Assembly: GCA_000310025.1 (NCBI GenBank)
Contig: FN649731.1
Span: forward strand, 3,163,967-3,227,966
Direction: 5' to 3'
Source of the DNA: Ectocarpus siliculosus
Lineage: Eukaryota > Sar > Phaeophyceae > Ectocarpales > Ectocarpaceae
Length of the DNA stretch: 64,000 bases
Under the pieces are notes generated by a model. That model saw nothing but the letters and a program-made list of their open reading frames with translations, was not told the DNA's origin and did no database searches. The position numbers were made by a program, and so were the translations under genes. Below, piece after piece: positions 36,348 through 48,821 of the stretch (the stretch's first letter is position 1; the number at the start of each line of letters is the position of its first letter).

Positions 36348-39174
36348 ATGCGGCCGGTGGGGGCTACGACTGTAGACTCCAGCGTGATGGACGTCGCAGC
36401 GGATAGCGTTGGCGATGGGGCTGCCGCGGCGGCAGCTGGCGTGGAGATGGTGGAGAACGACAGGGATGGGGTGGAGGAATTTTACGGCGAGGGAGAGGTT
36501 AGCTCCCAGTGTTGCGGGAGGCTTTCGCCCACGGCTGTCGTTTACATGTCGGCCTTCGTCTCCTCTCTGACTTCCGTTCTTCTGGGCTACGGTGAGTGCG
36601 CGCACGGGCTCCTGATGCCAGGAGTTGGTTTCTTGGCGGCAGGGATAAAATCGGTCCGGACGGTTTGCAGCGAGCACTGTTGTTTTCCCCGATGGCTCAA
36701 CCCGTTCACTGGATAGGCCTCCATTCGTCGCGTCGGCGTGTAGATACAATATTTCAGGAGTTTCCGCATCCAAGTCATGGCTCCGGTCTTCAGCTGTGAT
36801 AGCATCTTGCTGCTTTTCGCGTAGCCGCTCCCCGCTCGTGTGTGCCCACGCCAAACCGTTTGGTTTCATCCCGACTCGATCCCCGTCGAAATCATCGTGC
36901 GGCAGACGTCGGAGTGATATCCGGGGCCATCAAGTACATCCAGGAGGACTTCGGGCTCAGCACCCTCCAAAAGGCGAGTGCAAAAGAAGCGACGAGCATC
37001 TACATATCGAATAGATAGCTTCTCTGTTCCTGCGGCGTGTCGTTAGTATTTTGCCTGACTCCGGCCAAGCTGTCGAAGAAAACGGCCGTCTCCCTGTGGC
37101 GTCGCCATACGCCCGGCCTCTCGTATGTCGAAGACTGCTGAGCGTTGCCACGGATTAGTCAGTGCCGTGGAAGGTGTTGGGCTGAGCAACACGACGGATT
37201 AATCAGTGTTCTTGGAAGGTGTTGGGTGTAGCTAAAGAGTGTCTCTTTGCAGTTGGGAGCAGTAACCGAAGCGACCGCAGCGATGCCGGTGCCTTGCCGA
37301 CTTGTTCCACAGGGAGTCATTGTGTCGTCGCTAAACCTGGTGGCAGCGGGAGGGGGCCTCGTCGCGGGCAGCGTCTCAGACACCCTGGGCAGGAAGCGCT
37401 CCATCGCCGCCGCGTGCCTGGTGTTCATCACCGGGAGCATCATCAAGATCGCCGCTCAATCTTTCGGGTGAGCCTCGACGGAACGACCCGAGCGTGGCCA
37501 TGTTATACCGCCTTTTTTTCCTCCGCCAGAGAGTCTCTACCTTTGGCTTGACGGCTGTTTGGGGCGGATCTACTGTAGTTCCCGCGGAACTGGCCTGCGG
37601 GGGGTTGTTCCCGGCCCCGTGTTGCCGCTCACATTCTTTCTTTCGGCATGTGTTTGGAGCAACAGTCCTGACGTCGTTCATGCCCTTTGTCTCGCCCTAC
37701 CCTCTTTAACATTTTTATTGAGAGTAGTCATGGCGAACGTTGTTTTTGGTACGAAGAGGGAACTAAAGCGCCTCCAGCAATCTTCACCGTCCCAGAGCTT
37801 GTTTCGTTGTCAGGCCCAAAACTCACCACTTTGCACATAACACGATGTTTATCTAGTTTTGGTGTTGTTTTGCGGGATTTGTGGTGATTTTCCGTCGGTG
37901 TGGTTGGCGTGCCCGCCTCCCTCCCATGCCTTCGAAACCTGCAATGTAGAACGATCCAATGTGCTTGTTCGATCTCTTATTGCCGTCGGCCCCCTCCCCC
38001 TGCCCAGCCCGGATCCAACTCTCTTGCCACATATATATCTACGACAATCCTGCTCTTATCTTCTGGTTTTGCAGGGTCCTCCTGCTGGGCCGCATCGTCA
38101 CCGGTATCGGAGTGGGCTGCGGGTTCGTGGTAGCGCCGGTGTACATCGCCGAGATCACACCACCGCATATCCGAGGACGGTTAACGTCTCTAACAGGTGA
38201 AGGGATTGGTTGTTGGAGAGGCGAGAGGTGATAGGGGTGGGGTGGCGTCATTCTGCGGTTGCGACAGCTCGCGGGTGTTGACCGTTACTCTCCGTTGAGG
38301 TGGGATCATCAGTGTGGTTTGCGCAGAATTTTGGAAGGGTAACGTTCGTACATCTGTGCTATGCTACCCACTATTTCTTGATGCCACCCCTGTTCCTCTT
38401 GACGGGGCACCATCTTGTCGCAGCGCAGTTCCCCTCGAAGTTGATCATGCTGCTGTAGTTTGTCTTTGATAAAGGCTGCACTTGAGCTCCGGGTAGATAC
38501 TGACTTTCCCCGTGCGAACATTTTTCTCGATCGTTCATGGCTTTCCGTCCCCGATTCCTTGAGCCTTATCTCTGTTTTCGCTCTCCTCCGTCTCTTGCTG
38601 CTACGATCCCCTCGTGTCATTTTCGGCCCTGTGTCGCGATGGTTTCTGGGCGATGAGCAGATATCTCCATCAACATGGGCATCGTCATCGGGTACCTGGT
38701 TGCATTCGGCGTTGCCTCCACCGTTGAAGACGACAGTAAGCACCGACATCTCTTAATCGCACCATGTTTTTTTGTTTTGTTTCTATTTTCTGGCGCTTGG
38801 TAGCATCGCGCGACTATTCCATGCCCTTGGCATGCGTACGTCTCATATAAGAAATTGATGGAAGGATTCGAGCATATCGAAGTCTTCACTAAGGTTGGAG
38901 TACTTGCGGTTGCTACACGCTTACGGTTGGCAGCGGCCATGATGGCAACCTCTCTTTTGCTTAATATTTCTTCCTTTCCTGGCCTTTTTTTTAATGTTCC
39001 TGTTTCTCTCTCATGCAGTCGCTCTCCCCAAAGACCTAGTCAATAGGTGTTGTGGTACGTCACGTCGTGAATTTCGGGTGTATGATTTTCTTTGCCACTC
39101 CTGCTTATCGAAGCGCACCTCTCTTCCAAATGTCTGGCCGTTACTGAACCGCTTTCCAATATCTGTGCTCTCTG

Positions 39175-39216
<42 letters not shown>

Positions 39217-42200
39217 CCTCCCTCTCCCTGTCGCTCGCCCAAACGATTACTCCGCCGGTATACAAACGTACGGTAAGGCGGTAAGTGGAGGACAATGCTC
39301 GGCATTTCCATCGTGCCCCCGTTCATCATCCTCTCCAGCCTGTGTCTCTTGCCGGAGTCCCCTCGCTGGCTGCTGGGGAAAGGCCGGGAGGTTGAAGCCT
39401 TCGCGGTGCTGTGCACGGTGAGAATAACACAAAACGAATAAGCAGAGAAACAGATAAGACAGAGCGGGAACACAGAGAGAGGGGTGGGGAGGAAGATACA
39501 GACAGGCTGACGGCCAGGCAGGCAGAGAGGGAAACAGAGAGGGGGGGGGGGGGCAGGCAGAGAGAGGGATAAAAGCGCGATTCCAGTGGAGAAGGAAGAA
39601 AAGCGAGGCGGGGGACGGGTAGGAGCAGGGAGCTGAGAATAGAGAACAAACCCGGGGGCTCTACCAACGAGTGTTTGTTTGCACAAACCCAGCCTGTTTT
39701 GTTTTGCATTGTCAAGCAAAAGTCGATACCTCTACTGATCCGGACGTAGGTGTATATGAACTAATAGCGGTGTCTATCTAGGCTAGCTTAAGGCACAAAC
39801 TTACGTCTACAAGAGTGTGACGAGCGTTATCTGGCGTACCAAGCGCTATCTGTATGTATGGGTCCCCTGTTTTTAGGGGTTGTCTTTCCCTTGGTTTGCC
39901 TCTTGGCTCCTCACGACCGACCCGCCCCTCAGATTGTTCCAACGGGAGACGCAGCGAAACGAGAGCTGGCCGAGATGAAGACGATCGCGGGAGAAGAAGA
40001 CAGCGCGAAAAGTGAGACGCACGTTTTTTGTTTTGCAGAGAAAACGAGCGTTTTCCCCCCCGTGACGGTGCTTTGCTTGTGATCGCGGCTGACGGAATCC
40101 GGTACTTTGTCTATTCCCTGCCCAAAACCACCGAAAACGAAACAGCATGCTGTCCCTATGTTCAAGAGCATAAACAATGCGGGTCGCCCTGTACAAGGCC
40201 GTTGCACACACAGATGGGATACTTACTGTCAAGTTGTCTCATTTTCTGAATAGTACCGGGTGCCCGATACAAACGCCTAGGCGGTAGATATATGCCATGG
40301 TGTATTCAGACGAAAACGCCCCCGCACGCCGTGACGTCATTATGTTCTTCTGTACTACTGTACCGCAATGTGTATGCGCCAGTTTACCTTTGTCGCAGCC
40401 GTAGTTCGCATGACTTTGACGGAACAAGCTGCAAGATGTTAACGTTCTGACTTTTGTGCGTGATGCGCTCCGTGGTTGGTGCTTGCTTGTCTTGACACCC
40501 GGCCCTTGAGGGCTGCCTGATTTTTGCGCGGAGCTTGGTAGCCGTGTGTTTTGAACCGATCTCTAAGCGTAATGCCAAGACCCCACTTGCTTGCTCCGGC
40601 CTATTGTGTCAATCGTTTCTATTTTTGACATGTCCGTTTGCTTGTTTTGGCGGCGGCGACCACTGTAACAACCTTGGGGTGTCAACAACAACGAATCACA
40701 CCACTGCAACAACAACGATGATGACAACCATCTCCGACGAACCAACCCAACCCACAAAGGTTCGTGGAGCGAGCTGGTGTGCACCACATCTCCTGCGCTC
40801 AAGTCGACCGTGCTCCTGGGTCTGGGACTGGGTATCGCCCAACAGGCTAGCGGATCGGAGGCCGCGGTGTACTACTCGCCCTCTGTTCTCTCCGACGCTG
40901 GGTAAGATCATTGGATGGACATGAGTTTACAGCAGTATCGTCAGTTGTTGTTGGTGTTTGTTGTGTTTTTTTCTATGTAAAGTTTGTGTCAGCTGTTTAT
41001 TGCTGCTGTGGTTGGTGTTGCTGTTGGTGGTGGTGGCGGTGGTTGTGATGGTAAATTGTGTCTTCTGTCGCTGGGGGTGTTGACGGTGTCGTGGTTGCTC
41101 CCGCCTTCACGCCGATCCCTGGCTATCTTGGAGTGCACACGGGCGTCATACTGTTGTTTCACTGTTTTGATAGCGTGGTATCTCTCCTACTGTGGCAGCT
41201 CTCGTTGCTGTTGCTACCACGTGTTGTATCGGGCGGAGCCGTTTGCTGCATGACTGTTGCCACTGGCAATGCTGCCTTACCGTTTTCGAAAGTTAGATCT
41301 AATTGTTCATCTTCTGTTTTTTTGCTCCCACGTGCCACGAAGTGTGTCCGAATGGTAAAGCCGACACCTTACAGGCTGGAGATAAGTCGGTCGTTCCCTG
41401 TGAACCTAACCTAGCTGCCACCCCCGCTACCCGCCGCGCCCATTTGATCGACATGACGTCGCCTCATCTTCCACCTGGGTTGGGTTTGGTGACCGGGTCG
41501 GATGGGACGGCGCGACTGCGGCCTGATTTCTGATTGGTTGGCTGGATTCGCGTGCAGGCTCACATCGGACTCGGCTGAGCTGGGAGGAAACATCCTGGTA
41601 TGACCTTGCTGTGTTAACGAACACGGATCCCGATGCAGCTCGTCGTTTTGGTAGCGTCTTTGATGACATGTTGGCGTCTTTGGGCAGGCTTCACTACTTG
41701 CGCGTGCTGGGCGCCATGATGCCAGTTCTGCCGTTAGCGAAAACTGGCCCCCAGTTCTACCCGATTTGTTCGGTTGCCTTTGCCCAACGCCTCAATCATT
41801 TATTTTCGCTAGCTAGCGCTCGTGTCGGCTTTTTTCTCCTTCAGCTCGTCGAACGTGACTCTCGGAAAAACAACCGTACTTAAAGCCGTTCGAAGTCCAT
41901 AGCAGTTGACGATGATGTGATGCTGGCTCGGTGGACTTTCTCGGTGGATGCACAAAACTTGTGTTGCATAGGTACGTATACCGGCAGCGGAACCAACTAT
42001 TTTCTGGCAAAAGCAGGAGCCCATAATTTGAAGTTTCCCTGTTGTAGAGATCATCATATGCCGCAGTTCTGTAGCACAGCACCCAAGACGTGGTTGGGGC
42101 GGGAGGGTACTGAACGCGAGGGTTTTCGTGATTTTCATCTGTTTCGCCGGAAGAAGAAAACAGTCTCCTTCGCAAACCTGCAAGGGAAAAAAATCGTATG

Positions 42201-45200
42201 ATCTGAGCCCTGGACGGCAATTTCGATTGTTTGTCGTGAGCAGGTCCGACCTTTTGGGATACAGCATATATAATTCTTGGCAGTATATATGTATATTTTT
42301 TTTAGTTCGGGTGCAATGAATAACTTGCAGGTGGGGCTGTTCAAGCTCGGCGGGGAAGTGTTTGCGTATTTCTTGGTGGACCGGACCGGACGGCGGCCTC
42401 TGTTCATCGCAAGCTCTTCCCTCGTCACCTTCTTCTTGATCTTTTTGAGTGAGTTCGCGGCCCGCCGCTCCCTTTCAACAACGTGTCGCCCCGCGCGCAT
42501 GGTCCCTCGGGGAATCGTTCCCGTTCATGAAGCCGCCTGCTGCGTGCAATTTGATGTGTTTGGAATCGTAGTGTGATTTCATGGCGCTTGTATTGCTGTC
42601 TCTCTGATTGTCGTGGACGCGACGGTTGCTGTGACCGTGCGGGTTGTTTTTGTGGCTGTTGGTGTTTCGTCTTCGCATTAATAACCGTTCCGATTCTCTG
42701 CCCATTACCCTCTCGCCTATGATAGTCCAACACTTGACGCGGTCGATTCCCGTGGTCACACGCTAGCTCACCCTCAATCAAAACAAATCGTTGGTCACGA
42801 CACTCCGGTGGGGGTACCGTGTTTTTTTCGCTCATCCTTGGCCGTCTTTCCTGGCGTGACTCTGTCGTCCTGCTTCAGGCGTCACCTTCTCGGCTGCGGC
42901 CCCGGCTTGGATGACCCTGAGCGGGCTGTGCCTCTTCATGTGGTCCTTCTCTCTCGGAATGGGGGCGCTCACTTTCCTCGTCGCCGCTGAGGTGATGAGC
43001 GTTTTGTTTGTACATTCCTCCAACAGCTGGCTTTACTCTTGCGTAGGACGTTGCGTCGAGGGCTATGTGTGTTTGTGTGTATGGCGAGAGGGTGGTGACA
43101 AGATCTCAGCCTCGGAGCGCTTGATTTTGTCGCGGATGCCGAGGCGCAATTCTGCCGTGTGCCAAGTAACATCGTTGTCATGCTCCCATGTGCTGTTATT
43201 TGTCGGCGATTGTGTCGTCTGCATCGTTGCCTGTTGGCGTGGCTGTGTCGGGGGTGAAGCAAACGGTGTCCGGTCCGGCCCTCCAAGCTAGCCACTGCTG
43301 CCGTATCATCGCCATCGTGGGTGCAGGATGAAGAATATGGTATTTAGCTTATATTTGACGTGCCCCCCCCCCCCCCCCCCCTGGAAAAACTGGTGGCGCA
43401 AAAGGGGGAACCCAAACCCCCCCGAAGGGGCATCCTTGGGGGGGGGGGTTTTAAACGGGCCCCCCCCCTTTCCTTTTGTTGGTTGGGCCAAGAAAGGTTT
43501 CTGGTTTCTGGCCCCCCCCCGGTTTTTTTCTTGGGGAGGGGGCCACCGGCCTTTTATTTCACCCCACTAAGAAATTGGATGGGGGGCCCCCCTCCCGGCG
43601 GAAACCCCGTCTTTTCCCCGGTGGGGCCCTTTTGGCTTTCCCCCCCCCCTTTTTTTTCCCATGGTCGGGGGCCCCCCAAAAAACCCCAAAAAAATGGTGG
43701 GGGGCCAGGATTAAAAATTGCCCCCAAATTTTTCCCCGAGGGACCCCGGGCAAAGGGGGTCCCCGAAGGGGGGGGGCAACCCCCCCCAAAGGGGGTTGGG
43801 CCCGGCGGGGTTTTCCCCNNNNNNNNNNNNNNNNNNNNNNNNNNNNNNNNNNNNNNNNNNNNNNNNNNNNNNNNNNNNNNNNNNNNNNNNNNNNNNNNNN
43901 NNNNNNNNNNNNNNNNNNGTTTCCGTTTTTTTGCCCTTTGGGGGTGCGGGGAAGAAAATTTGGGTTTTTTGTTTTTTTTTGGGGGGCCCCCCCCCCCCCC
44001 CCCCATGTAGAATCTGTTGCAGCAAACGTGGGAGCCGAAGCCCGCCGTACGGGTCATCCTTGGGTGCGTGGTTCTTAATCGGCTCGCCCCACTTCGCTTT
44101 GCTTGCTTGGCCGATGAAGGCTTCATGCTTCATGCCCGCTCTCGGCTTTGTTCGTTGGCAAGGGGTCTACGGCTCTTTAGTTCGACCCATCTATGATATT
44201 GACTGCGTGCCTCCTCTCCCGCCGCAACCCCGTCCTTCTCCCCGCTGTGCCCTCTCTGCCTCTCCCCCCCCCTCTCTCTCTCCCATGTACGGCGACCTCC
44301 AAAACATCGCCAAAAAATGGCTGCGGCGCATGTATGAAAATTGCCCCCAGATTTTTCCGCTGAGGTACCGCGGCAGAGGGGTGTCCCTGACGGTGTGCGT
44401 CAACCGCCTCACGAGCGGCTTGGTCGCGCTGGCGTTTCCCCTTCTGGAGAGGCGCTTCACGGCCGGCGGCACCTTCTTCCTCTTCAGCATCTTCTCTGTG
44501 GGCACCGTGTGGTTCTACTACGTGAGGAAGGGGGGCCGGGGGGGGGGGGGGGGGCAGGGCGGTGTAGGGGCGGATTGCGAAAGACGACACTTTTTTTTTT
44601 TTTGTCAAGGCCTGCATTGTTGTGTTTCCGTCATTGGTTCCTCCTTGGATGTGCGTACTTTTAAAACTACCCAATCGCTTCGTTTTTTTTTTGCCGTTGC
44701 AACCGCTTTCGTCGTGCGAAGCACCTTCTTACCGCACGGTCTTGCCTTTCTTTTCTGGCGAGCAACGACCGAGGAGGAAGTCTTGTGTCATGCATCCCTC
44801 CATTTTTGCTCGCGAAGGGATCAGCAAGGAATCCTCTATCCCTGGTCAACGTATCCCTGGTCAACAGAACAAAATAACCATGTTTTAGTTGTTAATAGTC
44901 CGAAGAGGTGCCCATGACATATTTCCTGCTGTGCACATTTTTTGGTCGGCGTTTTGTTGCTTTTTGCTCACTACACGGCATTTGCTTTTCAACTGACCTT
45001 TCGGTACAAGTGTTGCCGTTGTCTTCTACGCCCCTCCCGGGGGCGCATGTCGAATCGCTTATTAATACTCACGTCGACAACAGTTATTGAAAAATGCTAA
45101 ATTCCCAGACACCCATATCGTCACCAGTGGTTGGTGTTTTCACACCACGCGCGAGGAAGTGTAGACAGCGAAGCCGGCGACTCCCGTCTCTTCGCCAGTA

Positions 45201-45585
45201 CTGTAGGTTTGAAGACACTCACCACCTTGGTGTTCCCTTCCAGGAACCCCCGCAGCCCTCTTTCTTTTCTTTTTTTTCCCGCTCCTTCCTCTCTTGATGC
45301 AACGTGCCATGTGCGCTCTTCCCCTCTAAACGGACGTCCTTTGCTGACCCCCACAACCGTCCGTCGTGCGTTCCTGTTTTCTTTCACCCATATATGATCA
45401 AATCCGATTGGCTGTTCCATCTTCTAAATATATATATATATATATAGACCAAGATCCCGGAGACGAAGGACAGAACCCTGGAGGAAATTTCCGCGGGTGC
45501 CGCGAAGGAGACATCTGAGGGTGACACGGCGACCGCGCTCGGCCTCGCCCCCACCGCAGAGCCCGGGACTGTTGATTCTCTCTGA
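36348..45585 (+). CDS. MFS sugar/polyol (inositol-type) transporter
   Basis: Thirteen exons: 36348-36591, 36906-36973, 37313-37467, 38075-38196, 38661-38735, 39278-39417, 39933-40011, 40760-40901, 41558-41597, 42331-42448, 42879-42991, 44351-44521 and 45448-45585. They total 1605 bases in one frame, giving 534 residues and a TGA stop. Sugar-porter hallmarks appear in order: LLGYDVGVISGAI in helix 1, SDTLGRKRS after helix 2 (~126-134), GRIVTGIGVG in helix 4, RGRL before helix 5, PESPRWLLGKGR (247-258), the QQASGSEAAVYYSP helix-7 motif, DRTGRRP (372-378), and PETKDRTLEEI in the tail (~493). These indicate a 12-helix H+-coupled or facilitative hexose/polyol carrier in the plasma membrane or tonoplast. 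Plant-type inositol and monosaccharide transporters share this pattern, but the substrate cannot be read from sequence. Intron 2 uses a GC donor (AAG|GCGAGT). The N-terminus is acidic, with an Ala-rich run. An ATG at 36387 is an alternative start, since a donor-like CAA|GTAAGT just upstream hints at a spliced 5' leader. Intron 11 contains a gap and corrupted sequence. Confidence 0.95.
37151..37228. repeat. Imperfect tandem duplication, 44-bp period
   Basis: Two units share CGGATTA, TCAGTG and GGAAGGTGTTGGG at a 44-base spacing, in transporter intron 2 upstream of exon 3. Confidence 0.7.
39169..39226. repeat. (TC)n microsatellite
   Basis: A CT-rich tract with a ~30-base pure TC core, in transporter intron 5. 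It may add to the polypyrimidine signal, though the acceptor at 39277 is about 50 bases further on. Confidence 0.95.
43364..44003. other. Assembly artefact: degraded duplicate plus 100-N gap (43819-43918)
   Basis: From a poly-C run at 43364, the sequence to 43818 follows 44004-44410 almost motif by motif. Shared landmarks include GGGTCATCCTTGGG-like, CCGC-AACCCCGTC, CCCATG, AAAATTGCCCCCA and TTTTTCC. In the first version most bases are changed so that homopolymers lengthen. After the gap, 43919-44003 has the same style and ends in another poly-C run before the clean copy starts. This is what low-quality read ends joined at a homopolymer look like, not biological duplication. It includes a false copy of the start of transporter exon 12. 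It lies in transporter intron 11, so the intron is probably shorter than drawn. Confidence 0.88.
45427..45446. repeat. (TA)n microsatellite at the last transporter acceptor
   Basis: About ten TA units run directly into the TATAG acceptor of the final transporter exon, which begins at 45448. The acceptor therefore lacks a normal polypyrimidine tract immediately upstream. The in-frame join to PETKDR supports it anyway. Confidence 0.9.
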
Positions 45586-46570
45586 CTCAGGCCCTTCTTT
45601 TTAGCTTATTACATTTTCGTCGTTCTTCTCTTGTTGTATGCTTCCTCGCGAGGCTTAGAATAGCAGTGGCGAGGGGACTTGCTCTTTCGATGCAAACCCC
45701 CCGGAGGAGGCCGGTATTTTTTTCTGGTGCCGCTAACGGGATTTTGTGTGTGTTTCTGGGTATATATGGCGTACTCGAAGAGTTTGACGAGTTTCGGGTG
45801 AAGGTAACGGCGGGGGAGACGCAGAGTGCGCGACGCCGACGCCGCTGTGTGAGGGGGGAGGGTGGGGAGAGGGACACACGCACGCGATAAGTTGCCGTGC
45901 CACCACACGCCTATGCAAAAGCCTCCTTGATTTCAGTTGAATGAAGTGGCTCTCCAAGTTATCGGTTCCAACCCGCTAGCAGCTGTGTACGGGAGAACAT
46001 GTGCTACGTGCTGCGCGCTCTCTTGTGGTACATACGTTTGTTTGTGAGCTCTGCAACGTGGCGTCTTTTCGGCGGACTGCTTTGCAGAGGACAAACACGG
46101 TACGTACGCGAAGAAAGGGACGATTGCATCATCCATTTCTCCGCGTTCTCTACCGTTCCCACGAATTTCTCCCTATAGCGTGTAGTATTGTATTTTTTCG
46201 CGGCCTATGCTTTACGAAGTTTTTTTCCGGGGTTAGGAGAGGTCGTTAGATATTGTCTTAAGTGGGCGGACGGAAGGGAGAAGCTCGCGCTATATTGTGT
46301 ACAAAAGGTTTATTGAGGTTTAGTGGCACTGCTGCTCATTTGCTGCTAATGGGGCGTGCTTGCTGCTGCGTTGTGCTGTCTGTATTTATTGAAAAGCGTT
46401 TCTTCGGATACTATACTGCTGCTGTGTGTTGCACTACTCCGTAGATGAGGTGTTTTGTTGGTTTTTCCGGGCGCTAAATGTAGCAGGTGATCAGAATGTC
46501 GAGCGACAAGAACGGTACTTTAATCTCCGTGCAGAAGTCTGCACGCGACGAGAAAGAAACAAAAAAAAAG

Positions 46571-47335
46571 AGCAGTGGCCAAAATCGGGTACACCCGGTC
46601 CAAACACGGCCATGATCGGGTACCCCTACAAGATGCTGCTGGGAGCGACCACATGCCACCATCTGATTGGCCGACGCCCGCCCCTACCCGACCTTGACCG
46701 CCGTTCCACCAGGTGCACCCAATCTTGGCTGCTCACCCCCCGGAGGAATACCCGGTTTTTCTTTCCCCAACCCGAAAATGGCTGGGCTGTTCGACCAAAA
46801 CCCCATGCACACAAGTACACGTCAGCAACGCCCTGCCCTCGAATTTGGACCTTCTGACGGCCCGGCGGGCCGAGGCAGACCCCCCGCCGGCGGTGGAAGT
46901 CTCCCTTGGGGGAAACGGCTGGCGGTCTGTGCAAATAAATGATCGAGAAGAAGAAAGAGCTGGATGAATACCTCCCTCACGAGATGCGACAAACACGGGA
47001 CTCATCTCAAGAAAAGACATATTTCTCGCATTCCCGCTACTTTCTCATTATTGGCAACAAACGAGGGCCAGTGTGCGTCCGACCCGTGGTTGTGTGCATG
47101 CATGGGTTTTGGTCGAACAGCCCAGCCATTTTCGGGTTGGGGAAAGAAAAACCGGGTACCTCTCCCGGGAGTGAGTAGCCAAGATCGCGTGCACCCGGTG
47201 GAACGGCGGTCAAGGTCGGATAGGGGCGGGCGTCGGCCAATCAGATGGTGGCATGCGGTCGCTCCCAGCAGCATCTTGTAGGGGTACCTGATTATCGCCG
47301 TGTTGGACCGGGTGTACTCGATTTTGGCCACTGCT
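46571..47335. repeat. Large inverted repeat (~270-bp arms, ~220-bp spacer)
   Basis: The left arm (about 46571-46841) and right arm (about 47062-47335) are inverted copies at roughly 90% identity by eye. Both start AGCAGTGGCCAAAATCG at the outer edge and share a CAAGATGCTGCTGGGAGCG core and CCCAACCCGAAAATGGCTGG inside. A-rich runs lie just outside each edge. The right edge is about 40 bases from the 3' end of a tRNA-Glu gene. The spacer has no recognisable coding sequence. It resembles a foldback element or a transposon with long terminal inverted repeats that has lost its core, or two elements inserted in opposite directions. No clear target-site duplication was found. Confidence 0.9.
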
Positions 47336-47376
47336 AAAAAAAAAGGACGCAGCACTCCAAAAGAAAAAGTCAACCC

Positions 47377-47447
47377 TCCCTCGCCGGGAATTGAACCCGG
47401 GTCTCATCGGTGAAAGCGATATATCCTAACCATTGGACTACGAGGGA
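47377..47447 (-). tRNA. tRNA-Glu (anticodon TTC)
   Basis: A 71-base cloverleaf on the minus strand. The acceptor stem is TCCCTCG/CGAGGGA (7 of 7 pairs), the D-arm has AATGGTTAGGAT with an intact A-box, and the anticodon loop CTTTCAC gives TTC. The T-arm is CCGGG-TTCAATT-CCCGG. No intron is present. A T-rich run downstream in gene sense (TTTTTCTTTT, around 47361-47370) fits RNA polymerase III termination. It differs from its neighbour at 48822 at two positions, one in the anticodon. Confidence 0.97.
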
Positions 47448-48116
47448 ATTTCACAGCTGACGGATTTTCGTGGAAGAAAAAGTACATATAATCGGTTCAC
47501 AGATAATAGGAGGAGTTGGGAATGTGTTTGTTGGAATAAAGTGCCAATTTGGTACGAATCAATGTGGTGGGTATGACAAACCCTACCCTTTTTATGCTAT
47601 ATATATGCGTATCAGGCCGTTGTTTGAAGGCACACCCGTCAGCTAGGCTGTTCGAGTGTGCAAGTCTACAACGGACTACAAGCAGTATATCTGCTGTGCG
47701 GCTGGCTGTACCTGGATTCGAATGATACTACTGCTGTTTACAATAATACTTACTTCTTCGTGTTTATGCACATCATCTATCCTTCCTTGTGCATTTTGTT
47801 CGAGAGCTAGCGCGCCATACAGATGATGAACAATTATCAATTCGTCAGCGCAAAACGAAACGGATGCAGTTGGGGCCCCGCGAATAAGAAACAAACGTCA
47901 ATTTCGGGTCGAGGCTCACACAAAGTCTTACTTACTTCTGAATCAAACACAAGAATCAACGACTATTTTTCTTATATTGATTGCTGGCGGTCGGATCCTC
48001 ATGTTCTTATTGTTAGTTACTAATAGGCTCTATCGTTTAGCTTCGTCTATCCGTATAATTCAGTTTGTTGCCGTTTCACCATCAACCATACCCATCCTCC
48101 GTGCACGCACGAACGC

Positions 48117-48144
48117 GTCTGTCTGTCTGTCTGTCTGTCTGTCT
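48117..48144. repeat. (TCTG)n microsatellite
   Basis: About seven GTCT units lie between the two tRNA-Glu genes. Confidence 0.95.
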
Positions 48145-48545
48145 CAAAACCGACAACATCGCGTATAGTATAAGCAAGTGCGAAACATTAAAGAAATTGA
48201 AAAACACCTCCGGAGGTCTCGTCCAACTGGCGCTGCCAAGGTGCCGAGCGAGGTGTGCTGCCCCCCAATGCAACAACCGAAACAACACACACATTGATTG
48301 TTCGGAAGAAACAAACGCGAAAAGAAACCGAAGCTATTTGTCATGAGCGTGTGTTTTCTTTTTCGGATGTTTCTGATCTTTGCGTGAGTTTTGAGGTAGT
48401 AGGTAGGTCAGGTGGGTTTCTAGTCACTTTTTCTTACTTTTTATGAAAAGTTGAGCCTATTTTTTTTCTGAAGTCCATTTTTCTTACTGGCGGGCCTCAA
48501 AACTGCTGTATGCAATCAACGGACTTCTTCGTGTAGATACACTAC

Positions 48546-48565
48546 ACGTACGTACGTACGTACGT
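48546..48565. repeat. (ACGT)n microsatellite
   Basis: Five self-complementary ACGT units lie upstream of nothing recognisable, about 260 bases from the second tRNA gene. Confidence 0.9.
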
Positions 48566-48821
48566 GATGATGAGGAACCGCGCGAGACGCTGCTTGTAAA
48601 AGAAGCGTTACGAATTGTTGTTGTGGTTTTCTTCACATTAAATTCGTGTCGTTGCTAATCCCAAAACCTGTAGCAAATAGTCGGTCCGTGGTCACAAAAA
48701 AAATGCTATGCATTGAGCTGATAGAGCCATCAGATGATCTAAAGAAAACGCACACTTATTACCACGAACGAGAAGAATTGAAGAGGAAAAATGCGTACGA
48801 ATTGAGAAAAAAAGTAGAAAC

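Noticed and set aside
43718-44917. 399-codon open frame on plus, the longest in the window
   Set aside because: It runs through the 100-N gap and the degraded duplicate and uses a frame that only partly overlaps transporter exon 12.
48116-48145. Short regular repeats considered as CRISPR-like
   Set aside because: Plain tetranucleotide microsatellite with no spacers, in a eukaryotic context.
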